Counted from the stretch's first letter, positions 1 through 7,165 are shown. The stretch: 17,923 nt of DNA from JBFLVQ01 sp040758525 (GCA_040758525.1 JBFLVQ010000113.1:1-17923); one strand, 5' to 3'. The notes: generated by a model not told the origin, from the sequence alone. Numbers and translations are program-made.

Positions 1-522
1 CAACCATTCCGTAAAAATCTGCGCTTCCTCTTTTTTCCCTGACCAACGTGCTCGGTTGCGCCCGGTTAGCGCCAGCACCTGGGCATGATGCTGACCAGCA
101 CGATCACCCAACCGTTCAAAATAACGATAAAGATTATCGAGTCGTTCCACCGATTCACGCGCTGCCTCAGGAGTCTTGAAGCTCAGCACGTTACGAAAGA
201 ATTTGCTGTAAAGGTTCTGATCCTGTGATGTAGTAGTGTATAGGTCAAAGTACCCCTGTAATAGGCCTGCCTGTTGTAATACCGTAGCTACATAGCTAGG
301 CTTGCTCTGTACCGCCTGTGCAATCTGGGCAATATCATTAGTGCCTGTGCGATAGAGCTTTAAGATAGCTTCCTTTTTGCTGTAACGCAGTCTCTTAAAG
401 GGTTGAGGCGGCTTTTGCGGTGGGGATGGTATTGCCTCTGCTAACTCTTCAAACTCTTCAAAGAGGTTACCTGTGTAAGGCTGCGCCAATGTTTGTTCTC
501 TAACAAAATTCCTCTGTTGCAT
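1..522 (-). CDS. HTH-containing protein of unknown function, 3' end beyond window
   Basis: The frame is open from an ATG at 522 to the window edge, giving 174 codons with no stop, so the C-terminus is missing. A strong ribosome binding site (AGGGGG) lies about 7 bases upstream of the ATG. Residues 1-48 are acidic then proline-rich. Residues about 49-88 (SKKEAILKLYRTG... to ...VLQQAGLL) read as a homeodomain-like helix-turn-helix of the resolvase/transposase kind. Residues 100-174 are predicted helical and rich in charged residues and Gln. The gene starts 26 bp after the stop of the SWIM-Rad52 gene on the same strand, so the two are probably co-transcribed. I do not recognise the family. A DNA-binding role in the same replication or recombination module is an inference from the HTH and its neighbours. 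Confidence 0.7.
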   Translation of the reverse strand, partial: MQQRNFVREQTLAQPYTGNLFEEFEELAEAIPSPPQKPPQPFKRLRYSKKEAILKLYRTGTNDIAQIAQAVQSKPSYVATVLQQAGLLQGYFDLYTTTSQDQNLYSKFFRNVLSFKTPEAARESVERLDNLYRYFERLGDRAGQHHAQVLALTGRNRARWSGKKEEAQIFTEWL

Positions 523-548
523 AATTACCCCCTAATAATCGCCTATAA

Positions 549-1586
549 CTAACTTACTCGGCGCACTTCACCCACCTGCCTTGTCTTCAAGTGATCTATA
601 AAGGCTGAGGCGGCGCGTCGGCTCAATTCTTCTGGACGACAGTTGAGCAGTTCAAAACATTCTGCCTGTGCATCAATCCCCTGGGCATTGGCGATTGCAC
701 GTATTGCTGCTAATTGTTTGGCAGTTGCAGTATCAGCAACATTTTTGGCCACAGGGTCGCGAGGAAAGCGCACTACTGGCTGTGTAGTGTTGTTGTTATC
801 GTCATCATCATCTTTCTTGTAGAGTTCACGAGCAATGCCAAACTTCACGGCAGCACGCTTAAGCGCATCATGTTCAGCCTTCTTAATGCCTTTCTCATCA
901 TAGGCCGAACCTGTACCTATACCTTCACGGGTTACCCCCATAATTGTGATGGAGGTTGTTACTGCTACTAGATCACCTATATGGCGTATATCTTTTACCG
1001 TATGTGACCACTCTGGATAGATACGATCAAGCAGATCCGCAACCGTATGCCACTCAATATAGTCTATCTCATGCTCTATCCCAGAACTGTCGGTCCAGCC
1101 TACCCGTTGGCGTACCAGATCACGTGGGATAGGTGTAGAAAGCTGCTTAAGTACATTGGGAAACTGTTCTGTAGGACTGTTTTCTGCCGCCACCTCTACA
1201 GTAGATTCAACCGTGGCGGGCTCAATTTTAATTGGTGTGGCTGCTTTGGTTGTTACTGGCTTAGGTGTTTCATCCTCCTCAGTCTCCTCTTGCATAGGTA
1301 CACGCTGCATGGCAGGATCTTCCGTGGGTGGTTCTAGGTGAAACTTTACTGCTAGTATATGTTCGCAACGAAAATGCATATCCTCTTGCCATTGCTCCTC
1401 AAATTCGCTGCAGGAACAACGTACACGCCCTTTATCATCACGCCAGACACGCGAGATCTCCTTATTGCGACTTGGCGACTTGACATGGAAACCATTATCC
1501 TCACGACTCACTAATCCCATCGCGGCGATTAACTTGGCGCGCTTGGTACGCGCCGGCAAACTCTTTATTGCTGCACTCATTGCCAT
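549..1586 (-). CDS. SWIM zinc finger / Rad52-like single-strand annealing protein
   Basis: A 345-aa protein with three parts. Residues 57-76 hold a SWIM zinc finger: C57-x-C59 ... C74-x-H76. A Pro/Glu/Thr-rich linker covers about 86-140. Residues about 145-258 resemble the Rad52/Rad22 annealing fold, with the helix motif KKAEHDALKRAAVKFGIARE near 235-254. After an Asp/Asn run (259-268) comes a helical C-terminal domain (about 287-336), of a type seen behind phage-like annealing proteins. Rad52-family proteins bind ssDNA and anneal complementary strands. SWIM domains bind DNA or proteins and also occur in eukaryotic recombination mediators. The first ATG (1586) is only 1 base from the AAGGAG site, whereas the second (1580, residue 3) is 7 bases away, so 1580 is the likelier start. 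It belongs to a leftward operon and overlaps the upstream small gene. Confidence 0.82.
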   Translation of the reverse strand: MAMSAAIKSLPARTKRAKLIAAMGLVSREDNGFHVKSPSRNKEISRVWRDDKGRVRCSCSEFEEQWQEDMHFRCEHILAVKFHLEPPTEDPAMQRVPMQEETEEDETPKPVTTKAATPIKIEPATVESTVEVAAENSPTEQFPNVLKQLSTPIPRDLVRQRVGWTDSSGIEHEIDYIEWHTVADLLDRIYPEWSHTVKDIRHIGDLVAVTTSITIMGVTREGIGTGSAYDEKGIKKAEHDALKRAAVKFGIARELYKKDDDDDNNNTTQPVVRFPRDPVAKNVADTATAKQLAAIRAIANAQGIDAQAECFELLNCRPEELSRRAASAFIDHLKTRQVGEVRRVS

Positions 1587-1740
1587 TCTCCTTAACCTTA
1601 GTTTGGCTGGGACTGATCGCCCCCGCTCTTTCTAACTCAAGTAGTCTTGCTTCTAATTCGTTTAGCCTGCTTACCAACCTGTCATAGGCTTGCCAGAGCG
1701 CGTCATTGCTTTCCCAAATCTCTTGCATTGTTGCATCCAT
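1501..1740 (-). CDS. small coiled-coil protein overlapping the SWIM-Rad52 gene
   Basis: A 79-aa reading frame starts at an ATG at 1740. Residues 1-40 have a strong heptad pattern (WQAYDRLVSRLNELEARLLE), indicating an amphipathic coiled coil. The rest is polar and low in structure. The last 80-86 bases overlap the start of the SWIM-Rad52 gene in another frame, an unusually long overlap. No clear Shine-Dalgarno site precedes the ATG. A TAGTAT hexamer ending 9 bases upstream could be a -10 element of a nearly leaderless transcript. The coiled-coil half looks like real protein, but the overlapped tail could be an extension of a shorter ancestral frame. I do not recognise it. It may be the first gene of the leftward operon, and a chance frame cannot be excluded. 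Confidence 0.42.
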   Translation of the reverse strand: MDATMQEIWESNDALWQAYDRLVSRLNELEARLLELERAGAISPSQTKVKENGNECSNKEFAGAYQARQVNRRDGISES

Positions 1741-1961
1741 TAAATGCTAATACTAATTTCGCATCCTTCTGTCTGCCTTGTCAGGCTTTGCGAGGCTGCC
1801 CCTTACAGTCTTTTCAATCACTACCCGTGTTGTTTCTTACGTGAAACACAATATCATTGTTTCAATTTTGTTGCAAGTGTAAAATGTTGCAAATGTAAAA
1901 TGCAGTATTGTAAATTAAACATGAGTATGATAATCTAGCGGTAGAGAAGGAGGACTTGGAT
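1741..1961. promoter_or_regulatory. divergent control region with inverted and tandem repeats
   Basis: This AT-rich spacer separates the leftward recombination operon from the rightward xre-immA pair. It carries three copies of the half-site TGTTTC: at 1831-1836, inverted as GAAACA at 1843-1848, and again at 1858-1863. Two tandem 16-bp units (1871-1886 and 1887-1902, pattern TTGCAArTGTAAAATG) differ at one base. TATGATAAT at 1926-1934 supplies a plausible -10 element for the xre gene, although no good -35 sits at the ideal distance. The ribosome binding site AAGGAGGA at 1948-1954 follows. Spaced half-sites next to a Cro/CI-type gene are typical operators for that regulator. That they bind this Xre protein is inferred. 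Confidence 0.5.
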
Positions 1962-2459
1962 ATGACCGAGCCTATGATTAATGTTATAGAGTTAGCAGAG
2001 TATATAAAGAGAAAACGCCAAGATGAGCGGCTAAGTTTACGTGAAGCAGCCGAGGAGACCAATGTTAGTGCGGCAACACTTTCCCGTATCGAGAATGGTA
2101 TAGGCGTGCCAGATAGCAAGACGCTGGCGCGACTAGCAGGCTGGTTAGGGATACCGCTCGATCGGCTTATGAAAGGATCACTTATGACGCGCACGGCAGA
2201 AGGAAATGAGCCAATAATCTACTACCCGAGCGAATCGACTCCTGCTATTATTGAAGCGCATTTACGCGCCGATCCAAATTTGAAACCGGATACGGCGAAG
2301 GCGCTAGCGGAGCTATTCCGGGTTGCTTATCATCAATTTACTGGCCCCGCAAAAGAGCCCTCCGCCGATAAGAATAAAGGCGCCAAGGCAAGTAAAAAAA
2401 AGGGCTCGAAGGCCAATAAAAACAGAGGTCGGAAAGCCAACAAAGGTTGGAAGGCATGA
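1962..2459 (+). CDS. Xre-family transcriptional regulator with lysine-rich repeat tail
   Basis: A 165-aa protein. Residues about 12-68 form a Cro/CI-type helix-turn-helix (SLREAAEETNVSAATLSRIE, then a second helical pair). Residues 92-126 (IEAHLRADPNLKPDTAKALA and following) match a helical segment common after the HTH in such regulators. The tail from 131 is almost entirely Lys, Gly, Ala and Asn. It holds three octapeptide repeats of pattern K/R-G-x-K-A-x-K-x at 139-146, 147-154 and 155-162. The ATG at 1962 is preferred because AAGGAGGA lies 7-8 bases upstream; a TTG at 1956 is too close. The stop overlaps the ATG of the next gene (ATGA), so the two are translationally coupled. Probable role: repressor of its own divergent region, with the partner protein modulating it. 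Confidence 0.85.
   Translation: MTEPMINVIELAEYIKRKRQDERLSLREAAEETNVSAATLSRIENGIGVPDSKTLARLAGWLGIPLDRLMKGSLMTRTAEGNEPIIYYPSESTPAIIEAHLRADPNLKPDTAKALAELFRVAYHQFTGPAKEPSADKNKGAKASKKKGSKANKNRGRKANKGWKA
2376..2447 (+). repeat. three in-frame 24-bp repeats encoding a basic octapeptide
   Basis: Units at 2376-2399, 2400-2423 and 2424-2447 encode KGAKASKK, KGSKANKN and RGRKANKG. The DNA copies have diverged while the Lys/Gly/Ala pattern is kept, which argues for selection on the basic tail rather than a very recent expansion. Confidence 0.75.
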
Positions 2460-3091
2460 GTAGTGAAAGCGAGCAGAGTTCCCCACCGGCGGACCAATTG
2501 TTGCCCCCTACGGCCAAGCGTCGGGTTTACGAACGTATTGCCTTAAAGATACGGGAGTTTGCTGGAGTGCCGCTTGATCAAGCTCTCGATCCTTGGCAAT
2601 TGACTGAACACGTCAAGTTAAAAGTAGTTGATATCAATCAGGTTGAGGGATTATCGGAAGAAGCGCGCAAGGCGCTGCTAGCGGATAATTCCAAAACTTG
2701 GTCAGGCGCAACGACAATGCCGCTACCAAATGGGTGGCGGCTGGTGTTTCTCAATCCCAATCATAGTCGTGAACGTCAGACTGCTACACTGATGGAAGAG
2801 GTCTGTCACATTATTCTAGGCCATTCTCCCAGCCAATTGATCTTACCGGTGGAGGGACAATCACAGGCGCGATTTCGCAACTTTAATAAAGCGCAAGAAG
2901 AGGCTGCTTATGCGATTGGTGCTGCAGCGCTGATCCCTTATTACATACTGCGCCTGGCTGTCGAGCGAGGTATCCCAGGGGAGCGAATTGCACAAAAATT
3001 TCGTGTTAGTAAGGAACTGGTGATCTATCGTATCAAGGTCTGTCGTCTTTGGGATGTGTATAAACAGCGCCAGCCACGCGTTGCTAAATGA
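2456..3091 (+). CDS. ImmA/IrrE-type (DUF955) protein with variant EExxH motif
   Basis: A 211-aa protein of the ImmA/IrrE family, whose members are zinc peptidases that often cleave or relieve an adjacent Xre repressor. The core motif is at 112-123 (LMEEVCHIILGH). Where the family usually has HExxH, the first His is Glu (E114), while E115, H118 and H123 are kept. The downstream acidic helix at 146-161 (KAQEEAAYAIGAAALI) also matches the family. Residues about 175-205 look like a small helix-turn-helix (IAQKFRVSKELVIYRIKVC). The start at 2456 is chosen because it overlaps the Xre stop as ATGA; a TTG at 2447 is an alternative. The pairing with an Xre gene supports a regulator/antirepressor unit. 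Whether it is still a metalloprotease is uncertain. Confidence 0.82.
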   Translation: MSSESEQSSPPADQLLPPTAKRRVYERIALKIREFAGVPLDQALDPWQLTEHVKLKVVDINQVEGLSEEARKALLADNSKTWSGATTMPLPNGWRLVFLNPNHSRERQTATLMEEVCHIILGHSPSQLILPVEGQSQARFRNFNKAQEEAAYAIGAAALIPYYILRLAVERGIPGERIAQKFRVSKELVIYRIKVCRLWDVYKQRQPRVAK

Positions 3092-3115
3092 ATGAAGGAG
3101 ATTACTTCAATCATT
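3087..3115. terminator. candidate shared terminator between convergent genes
   Basis: An imperfect inverted repeat (3087-3097 with 3105-3115, 10 of 11 positions paired, 7-base loop) spans the stop codons of both the ImmA-type gene and the permease. On the plus strand it runs into TTTT at the end of the right arm. The stem is AT-rich, so this is only a plausible bidirectional terminator. Confidence 0.38.
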
Positions 3116-3967
3116 TTCCGGTCGGTAAATCACAATTGAGATGGCAAGTAAGAGCAGAAAGCCGACCACTACGACGGTGGCACCATAGCCAAAATCTAGA
3201 TAGCGGAAATAGTTTGTGTAAGCATAAAGAGAGACTGTCTCGGTAGCACCTCCCGGTCCACCTCCTGTAAGAATAAAGACTAGATCAAAGACGCCAAATG
3301 CAGCAATAGTACGAAACAACAGTGCTAGTAGTAATGCTGGTCGCAACAGTGGCAAAGTGATAAGACGAAACTCCTGCCACCAGCTTGCTCCATCCAGTCT
3401 TATTGCCTCATAAAGATCTTCTGGAATTGTCTGCAAGCCAGCCAGCATAATAATCATCATAAAAGGAGCCGTCTTCCAGACATCAGCAATAATCATTGCA
3501 ACCATTGCTGTATTAGGCTGTCCTAGCCAAGCGATCGCCTCTTTAATCAATCCTAAACGTAGCAGGATATCATTAAGCACGCCAAAAGCATCATTGAAGA
3601 TCCAACTCCAGGCCAATGCCATTACTGCTGTTGGCAATGCCCAAGGCAGCATTGCTACTGCACGTATCGTTCCTCGTCCACGAAAACGCTGATGTAGAAT
3701 AAGCGCGCCAGCCAATCCCATAATGAATTCGAGTGTCACGGAAGAGAAGGTAAAGATCGCGGTATTACGCAGACTCTGCCATAGGCGCGAATCTGAAAGC
3801 GCACGGTCATAATTAGCCAAGCCAATAAATTCGGTCTCAAATCTGGTTGCTAAGCTAATTTTGAAAAGGCTAAGCGCGAGTGTGCGCACAATGGGATAAC
3901 AAGCAATGGTAACCAGCACAAATAGTGCAGGCAAGAGCATTATTATCGCGCGGCGTCTGGTATTCAT
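3107..3967 (-). CDS. sugar ABC transporter permease, MalF/UgpA type
   Basis: A 286-aa inner-membrane permease of the CUT1 (carbohydrate uptake) family. It has about six hydrophobic helices, beginning with residues 8-25. The conserved cytoplasmic EAA loop that docks on the ATPase is at 187-206 (EAIRLDGASWWQEFRLITLP), followed by the typical GGGPGGATE segment at 235-243. The start overlaps the stop of the binding-protein gene (ATGA), indicating coupled translation. The C-terminus is slightly short for the family, ending soon after the last helix. CUT1 importers normally need a second, MalG/UgpE-type permease encoded directly downstream. None is here: the gene faces the ImmA-type gene 15 bp away. 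Either the partner lies elsewhere, it was lost, or this permease acts as a homodimer. Confidence 0.9.
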   Translation of the reverse strand: MNTRRRAIIMLLPALFVLVTIACYPIVRTLALSLFKISLATRFETEFIGLANYDRALSDSRLWQSLRNTAIFTFSSVTLEFIMGLAGALILHQRFRGRGTIRAVAMLPWALPTAVMALAWSWIFNDAFGVLNDILLRLGLIKEAIAWLGQPNTAMVAMIIADVWKTAPFMMIIMLAGLQTIPEDLYEAIRLDGASWWQEFRLITLPLLRPALLLALLFRTIAAFGVFDLVFILTGGGPGGATETVSLYAYTNYFRYLDFGYGATVVVVGFLLLLAISIVIYRPEND

Positions 3968-5232
3968 CGAAGTATCTTTGTCGTTTCACGGGTAGCCTGC
4001 TTAAGGGCTTCATTAACAGTTAAGCGATCCGAGATTGCAGCACTGACATAGCGCTGTAGGATATCTGATACAACAGCATATTGAGGCACAGGTGGGCGTG
4101 GTACGCCTGCTTGCTCGATTGTATATAGATCTCGATAAAGCGGGAAAGTCTCTAGTATCTCCTCATCATGAAAGAGACTATGGCGACTTGGTACAAAACC
4201 TTTGGCAAGAATTAATCGTTTCTGCACTTCGGCTTGTGCTGTATAGCGTAGAAAGCGACGTGCCTCTTCTGGATAGCGTGAGAAACGCGAAATTGCTAAT
4301 CCCCAACCGCCCTGTGTAGCTGCCGAGTGTGCTCCATAGGCATGTACCATTGGTTGTACGCCTACTCTGCCCTTTACCGGTGAGTCCTCACTCTGAAACA
4401 GTTTCCAGGCATAAGGCCAGTTACGATGAAAGATCGCGCCGCCTTGCTGAAAGAGTCGCCGTCCCTCCTCTTCTTGATAAGTGGTGACACCGGGTGGTGA
4501 GATCTGATGTACCAGCACAGCATCATGAAGAAAATTGAGGGCAGCATGAGCTTCTGGTCCATCCAGACCTACATTACCAGTATGTGAATCGATCCAGTAG
4601 CCGCCCATTCCAACCAATACTTCTAGAAAATTGCAGACCAGCCCTTCATACTGTTTACCTTGCCATACATAACCCCATAGACGCGGTGGCGCTTGCAGTC
4701 TACGTGCGATCTCGATCATCTGTGAAAATGTTTCTGGTGGGGCAAGACCAGCCTCTGCTAATAGATCTTTGCGATAATAGAGTAGACCAGTATCTGAGCG
4801 TATTGGCAATCGATAAATATGATCGCGATAGGTGCTTGCCGACAACCCGCCAGGCAGATAATCCTGCCATTCTGCAGCGCTGAGCAGATCGTTAATCTCC
4901 AATAGCCAACCAGCGGCGGCAAATTTTGGTGTCCAGACAATATCTAGATAGAGCAGATCGTGGGTAGGCTCACCGGCTAGCAAAGAGGTAGTATAGAGCG
5001 TTTCGCGTGCATCTGATGCCTGTGGCGCCTCTGTTACATTGATACGCACATCTGGGTTGGTACGCTCGAACTCTTTACTAATCTCACGCCAGATCGCCAC
5101 CTCATCTGGCGCCATTGATACTGAGAGGATCTTTACATCACGCTCATTGGTATAGTGGGTACAGCTAAACAGTAATAGGCTAGTAGCCAGCGCCAGTAGA
5201 GCAGACTGTAAGCAGAGAGAAGGTCTTGACAT
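3964..5232 (-). CDS. ABC transporter extracellular sugar-binding lipoprotein (family 1)
   Basis: A 422-aa solute-binding protein. Residues 1-23 are a lipoprotein signal peptide with lipobox LFSC, so Cys24 would be lipidated and the mature protein held at the outer face of the inner membrane. The start of the mature domain (KILSVSMAPDEVAIWREISK) and internal stretches such as RLPIRSDTGLLYYRKDLLAE are typical of cluster-1 binding proteins for maltose, trehalose or other oligosaccharides. Length fits the family (about 400-440 aa). The gene starts 4 bases after the ATPase stop and its stop overlaps the permease start. The substrate cannot be told from sequence alone; trehalose or maltodextrin would suit the treZ gene in the window, but that is inference. 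Confidence 0.9.
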   Translation of the reverse strand: MSRPSLCLQSALLALATSLLLFSCTHYTNERDVKILSVSMAPDEVAIWREISKEFERTNPDVRINVTEAPQASDARETLYTTSLLAGEPTHDLLYLDIVWTPKFAAAGWLLEINDLLSAAEWQDYLPGGLSASTYRDHIYRLPIRSDTGLLYYRKDLLAEAGLAPPETFSQMIEIARRLQAPPRLWGYVWQGKQYEGLVCNFLEVLVGMGGYWIDSHTGNVGLDGPEAHAALNFLHDAVLVHQISPPGVTTYQEEEGRRLFQQGGAIFHRNWPYAWKLFQSEDSPVKGRVGVQPMVHAYGAHSAATQGGWGLAISRFSRYPEEARRFLRYTAQAEVQKRLILAKGFVPSRHSLFHDEEILETFPLYRDLYTIEQAGVPRPPVPQYAVVSDILQRYVSAAISDRLTVNEALKQATRETTKILR

Positions 5233-5236
5233 AAAA

Positions 5237-6289
5237 TTAATTATTGATCAGTTGCTCAGTCGTTGTATCAAAGAGCAACAACTGGCTGGGATTGAAATCG
5301 AGCCAGACCGGCTGTTGAAGTTTTAGGGTTGGATCATTGCTAAGCGCACTTAAGGTCTCTGTGCCAACCTGTACAACAACTTTGGTATGTAGACCAAGCG
5401 GCTCAAGCAGTTCAACTCTTCCTGCTATTGCGCCTGTGCGTGCTTCGCTAGCTACAGTAATATGTTCTGGCCTTACGCCAAGCAAGACATTTTCATGTGT
5501 TGATCTGCCAATTGGTAATGTAAAACTTGTACCAACAAACTGGCCTGCTGCTAGCCTACCTGGTATTAGATTGATACGTGGGCTGCCAAGAAAGCCTGCT
5601 ACAAACAGATTAGCAGGCGCGCGGTAGATCTCACTAGGAGTATCTTGTTGTTGCAGTACACCATCTTTCAACATCACGATCGTATTCGACATAGACATTG
5701 CTTCAGATTGATCATGAGTTACATAGATCACAGTGGCACCCATTTCAATAAAGAGCCGTTTCAGTTCTGTACGCATACGCTCACGTAACTGAGCATCTAG
5801 ATTTGAGAGTGGCTCATCAAGCAGCATTACTTTAGGTTGCCTTACAATCGCACGGCCCAGGGCAATACGCTGACGCTGCCCACCAGAGAGCTGTTTAGGC
5901 TTGCGCGCCAGCAGTTCAGCAATTCCCAATAGTTCGGCAGTAGTTTCTACACGTCGTTTAATCTCACTTGCTGGTAAGCGGCGTAGCCGTAGGCTTACAG
6001 CAATATTCTCATAGCAGGTCATATGTGGATAGAGGGCGTAGCTCTGAAAGACCATTGCGATATCACGCTCGGCAGGTGGTCGATCATTGACACGTTGACC
6101 GTCAATACGTATCTCACCGCTGCTGATCTCTTCCAGACCAGCAATAAGGCGCAAGATCGTGGATTTGCCACAACCTGATGGACCCAACAAGGTAAGAAAA
6201 CAGCCATCGTTGACTGTGAAACTTACGTCGCGAACAATATCGGTATGGGTGAAACTCTTACTGAGGCGCTCAACAGTTACTGTCGCCAT
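5237..6289 (-). CDS. sugar ABC transporter ATP-binding protein, MalK/UgpC type
   Basis: A 350-aa ATPase that powers the importer from the cytoplasmic side. All nucleotide-binding elements are intact: Walker A GPSGCGKST at 36-44, Q-loop Q82 (FQSY), signature LSGGQ at 134-138, Walker B VMLLDE at 154-159, D-loop SNLD at 162-165, and H-loop His192. Residues about 235-345 form the MalK-type regulatory (TOBE/OB) domain, including GVRPEH at 271-276. It is slightly shorter than the usual 360-380 aa. It lies 12 bp after the GNAT gene and 4 bp before the binding protein, within the same leftward operon. MalK-type ATPases can serve several permeases, so it may not be dedicated to this one. Confidence 0.94.
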   Translation of the reverse strand: MATVTVERLSKSFTHTDIVRDVSFTVNDGCFLTLLGPSGCGKSTILRLIAGLEEISSGEIRIDGQRVNDRPPAERDIAMVFQSYALYPHMTCYENIAVSLRLRRLPASEIKRRVETTAELLGIAELLARKPKQLSGGQRQRIALGRAIVRQPKVMLLDEPLSNLDAQLRERMRTELKRLFIEMGATVIYVTHDQSEAMSMSNTIVMLKDGVLQQQDTPSEIYRAPANLFVAGFLGSPRINLIPGRLAAGQFVGTSFTLPIGRSTHENVLLGVRPEHITVASEARTGAIAGRVELLEPLGLHTKVVVQVGTETLSALSNDPTLKLQQPVWLDFNPSQLLLFDTTTEQLINN

Positions 6290-6301
6290 TTAACAGATCG
6301 C

Positions 6302-7165
6302 TCAATTTGCTGGAGTAGTTTTATCATTCAATTCGAAGACAAGTTGTAACTCGTCATGTACCATAAAGGTCTCAAACCCACAGGTCCGGTAAAACTCAAA
6401 GAGATTATCTTCTGCTGGTACGTAAAAGCAGAAGAGAGGTTTGCCTTTTACCATTTCTGAGATATGCGCCAGCGCGGCACGGCCTAATTCGATCCGTTCT
6501 GATGGATAGCGCAATTCTGTGATAATCGCAGTTGTCTCTGTCTCGTTGAGCAATATATACCCAACCGTCTGATCACCATCAAGGAGGAGAAACTTTTTCA
6601 GCTCATCCTGATAAGAATGTAGTTGTGCGCAACGTTTTACCCAAGGCGGTTCGGTAGCACGAAAATTTTCCAGAATCGGCTCGATATCTGCCAGTTCACA
6701 AGGGCGTAATTGTACACTAGTAGCATCACCTTGGTAAGTATTTAGGCGTAGAGAGTGTAATTCGCGCGTCTTACGAAACCCTAGCTTCTGCCAGAGCGCA
6801 TGGTCGCTTTCACGCACAATTTCGCAGATCACACGCTTAAATTTTCGCTTCTTGATATGGTCAAGGGCAAAACGCGTGAGATCAGTAACCGTGCGTGTCC
6901 CCGATAACTCAGGAGAGATTGCCCACACATAGGTGTATAGATCCTGTTCTTTAGTATTGCCACAATTGAGCACCGCGCCAATTGCTTTACCGCCACGATA
7001 GCCTATAAAGGAGTGCTGGAAAGAAATATTATAAGCTTTGACATGGCGGAAGAAGGTGAAGAAGTTGAAATTGATCGGATAGGGATAGATTAGTCCAGCC
7101 GAATTGATGATCTTAATGGCGTCAGAGACGTTCTCCAGTTTGAGTTGCTTCAGAAGTAAGTTCAT
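6302..7165 (-). CDS. GNAT-fold protein, probably two tandem acetyltransferase domains
   Basis: A 287-aa protein with GNAT features in both halves. The first half (about 5-145) ends with an SxHALWQKLGFRKTRELHS segment at 120-138. The second half (about 150-280) ends similarly (EDNLFEFYRTCGFETF, 252-267). GNAT enzymes transfer an acyl group from acyl-CoA to amines. The usual acetyl-CoA loop (Q/R-x-x-G-x-G/A) is not clearly preserved in either half; ELSGTR near 86-91 is the nearest candidate. One half may therefore be a structural remnant. No good Shine-Dalgarno site is visible before the ATG. The gene is 17 bp from the FHA gene and 12 bp from the transporter ATPase, so it is probably co-transcribed with both. 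The substrate is unknown. Confidence 0.72.
   Translation of the reverse strand: MNLLLKQLKLENVSDAIKIINSAGLIYPYPINFNFFTFFRHVKAYNISFQHSFIGYRGGKAIGAVLNCGNTKEQDLYTYVWAISPELSGTRTVTDLTRFALDHIKKRKFKRVICEIVRESDHALWQKLGFRKTRELHSLRLNTYQGDATSVQLRPCELADIEPILENFRATEPPWVKRCAQLHSYQDELKKFLLLDGDQTVGYILLNETETTAIITELRYPSERIELGRAALAHISEMVKGKPLFCFYVPAEDNLFEFYRTCGFETFMVHDELQLVFELNDKTTPAN

Noticed and set aside
714..1341. Plus-strand frames (714-971, 1047-1337, 1156-1341) opposite the SWIM-Rad52 gene
   Set aside because: They are antisense shadows with Cys/Leu-rich low-complexity translations, no ribosome binding site and no domain, while the opposite frame has clear motifs.
1871..1902. CRISPR-like repeat
   Set aside because: The two 16-bp units directly abut without spacers and occur only twice.
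1862..2194. Minus-strand 110-aa frame across the xre promoter and coding region
   Set aside because: Antisense to a gene with an intact HTH and a strong ribosome binding site; its translation shows no pattern.
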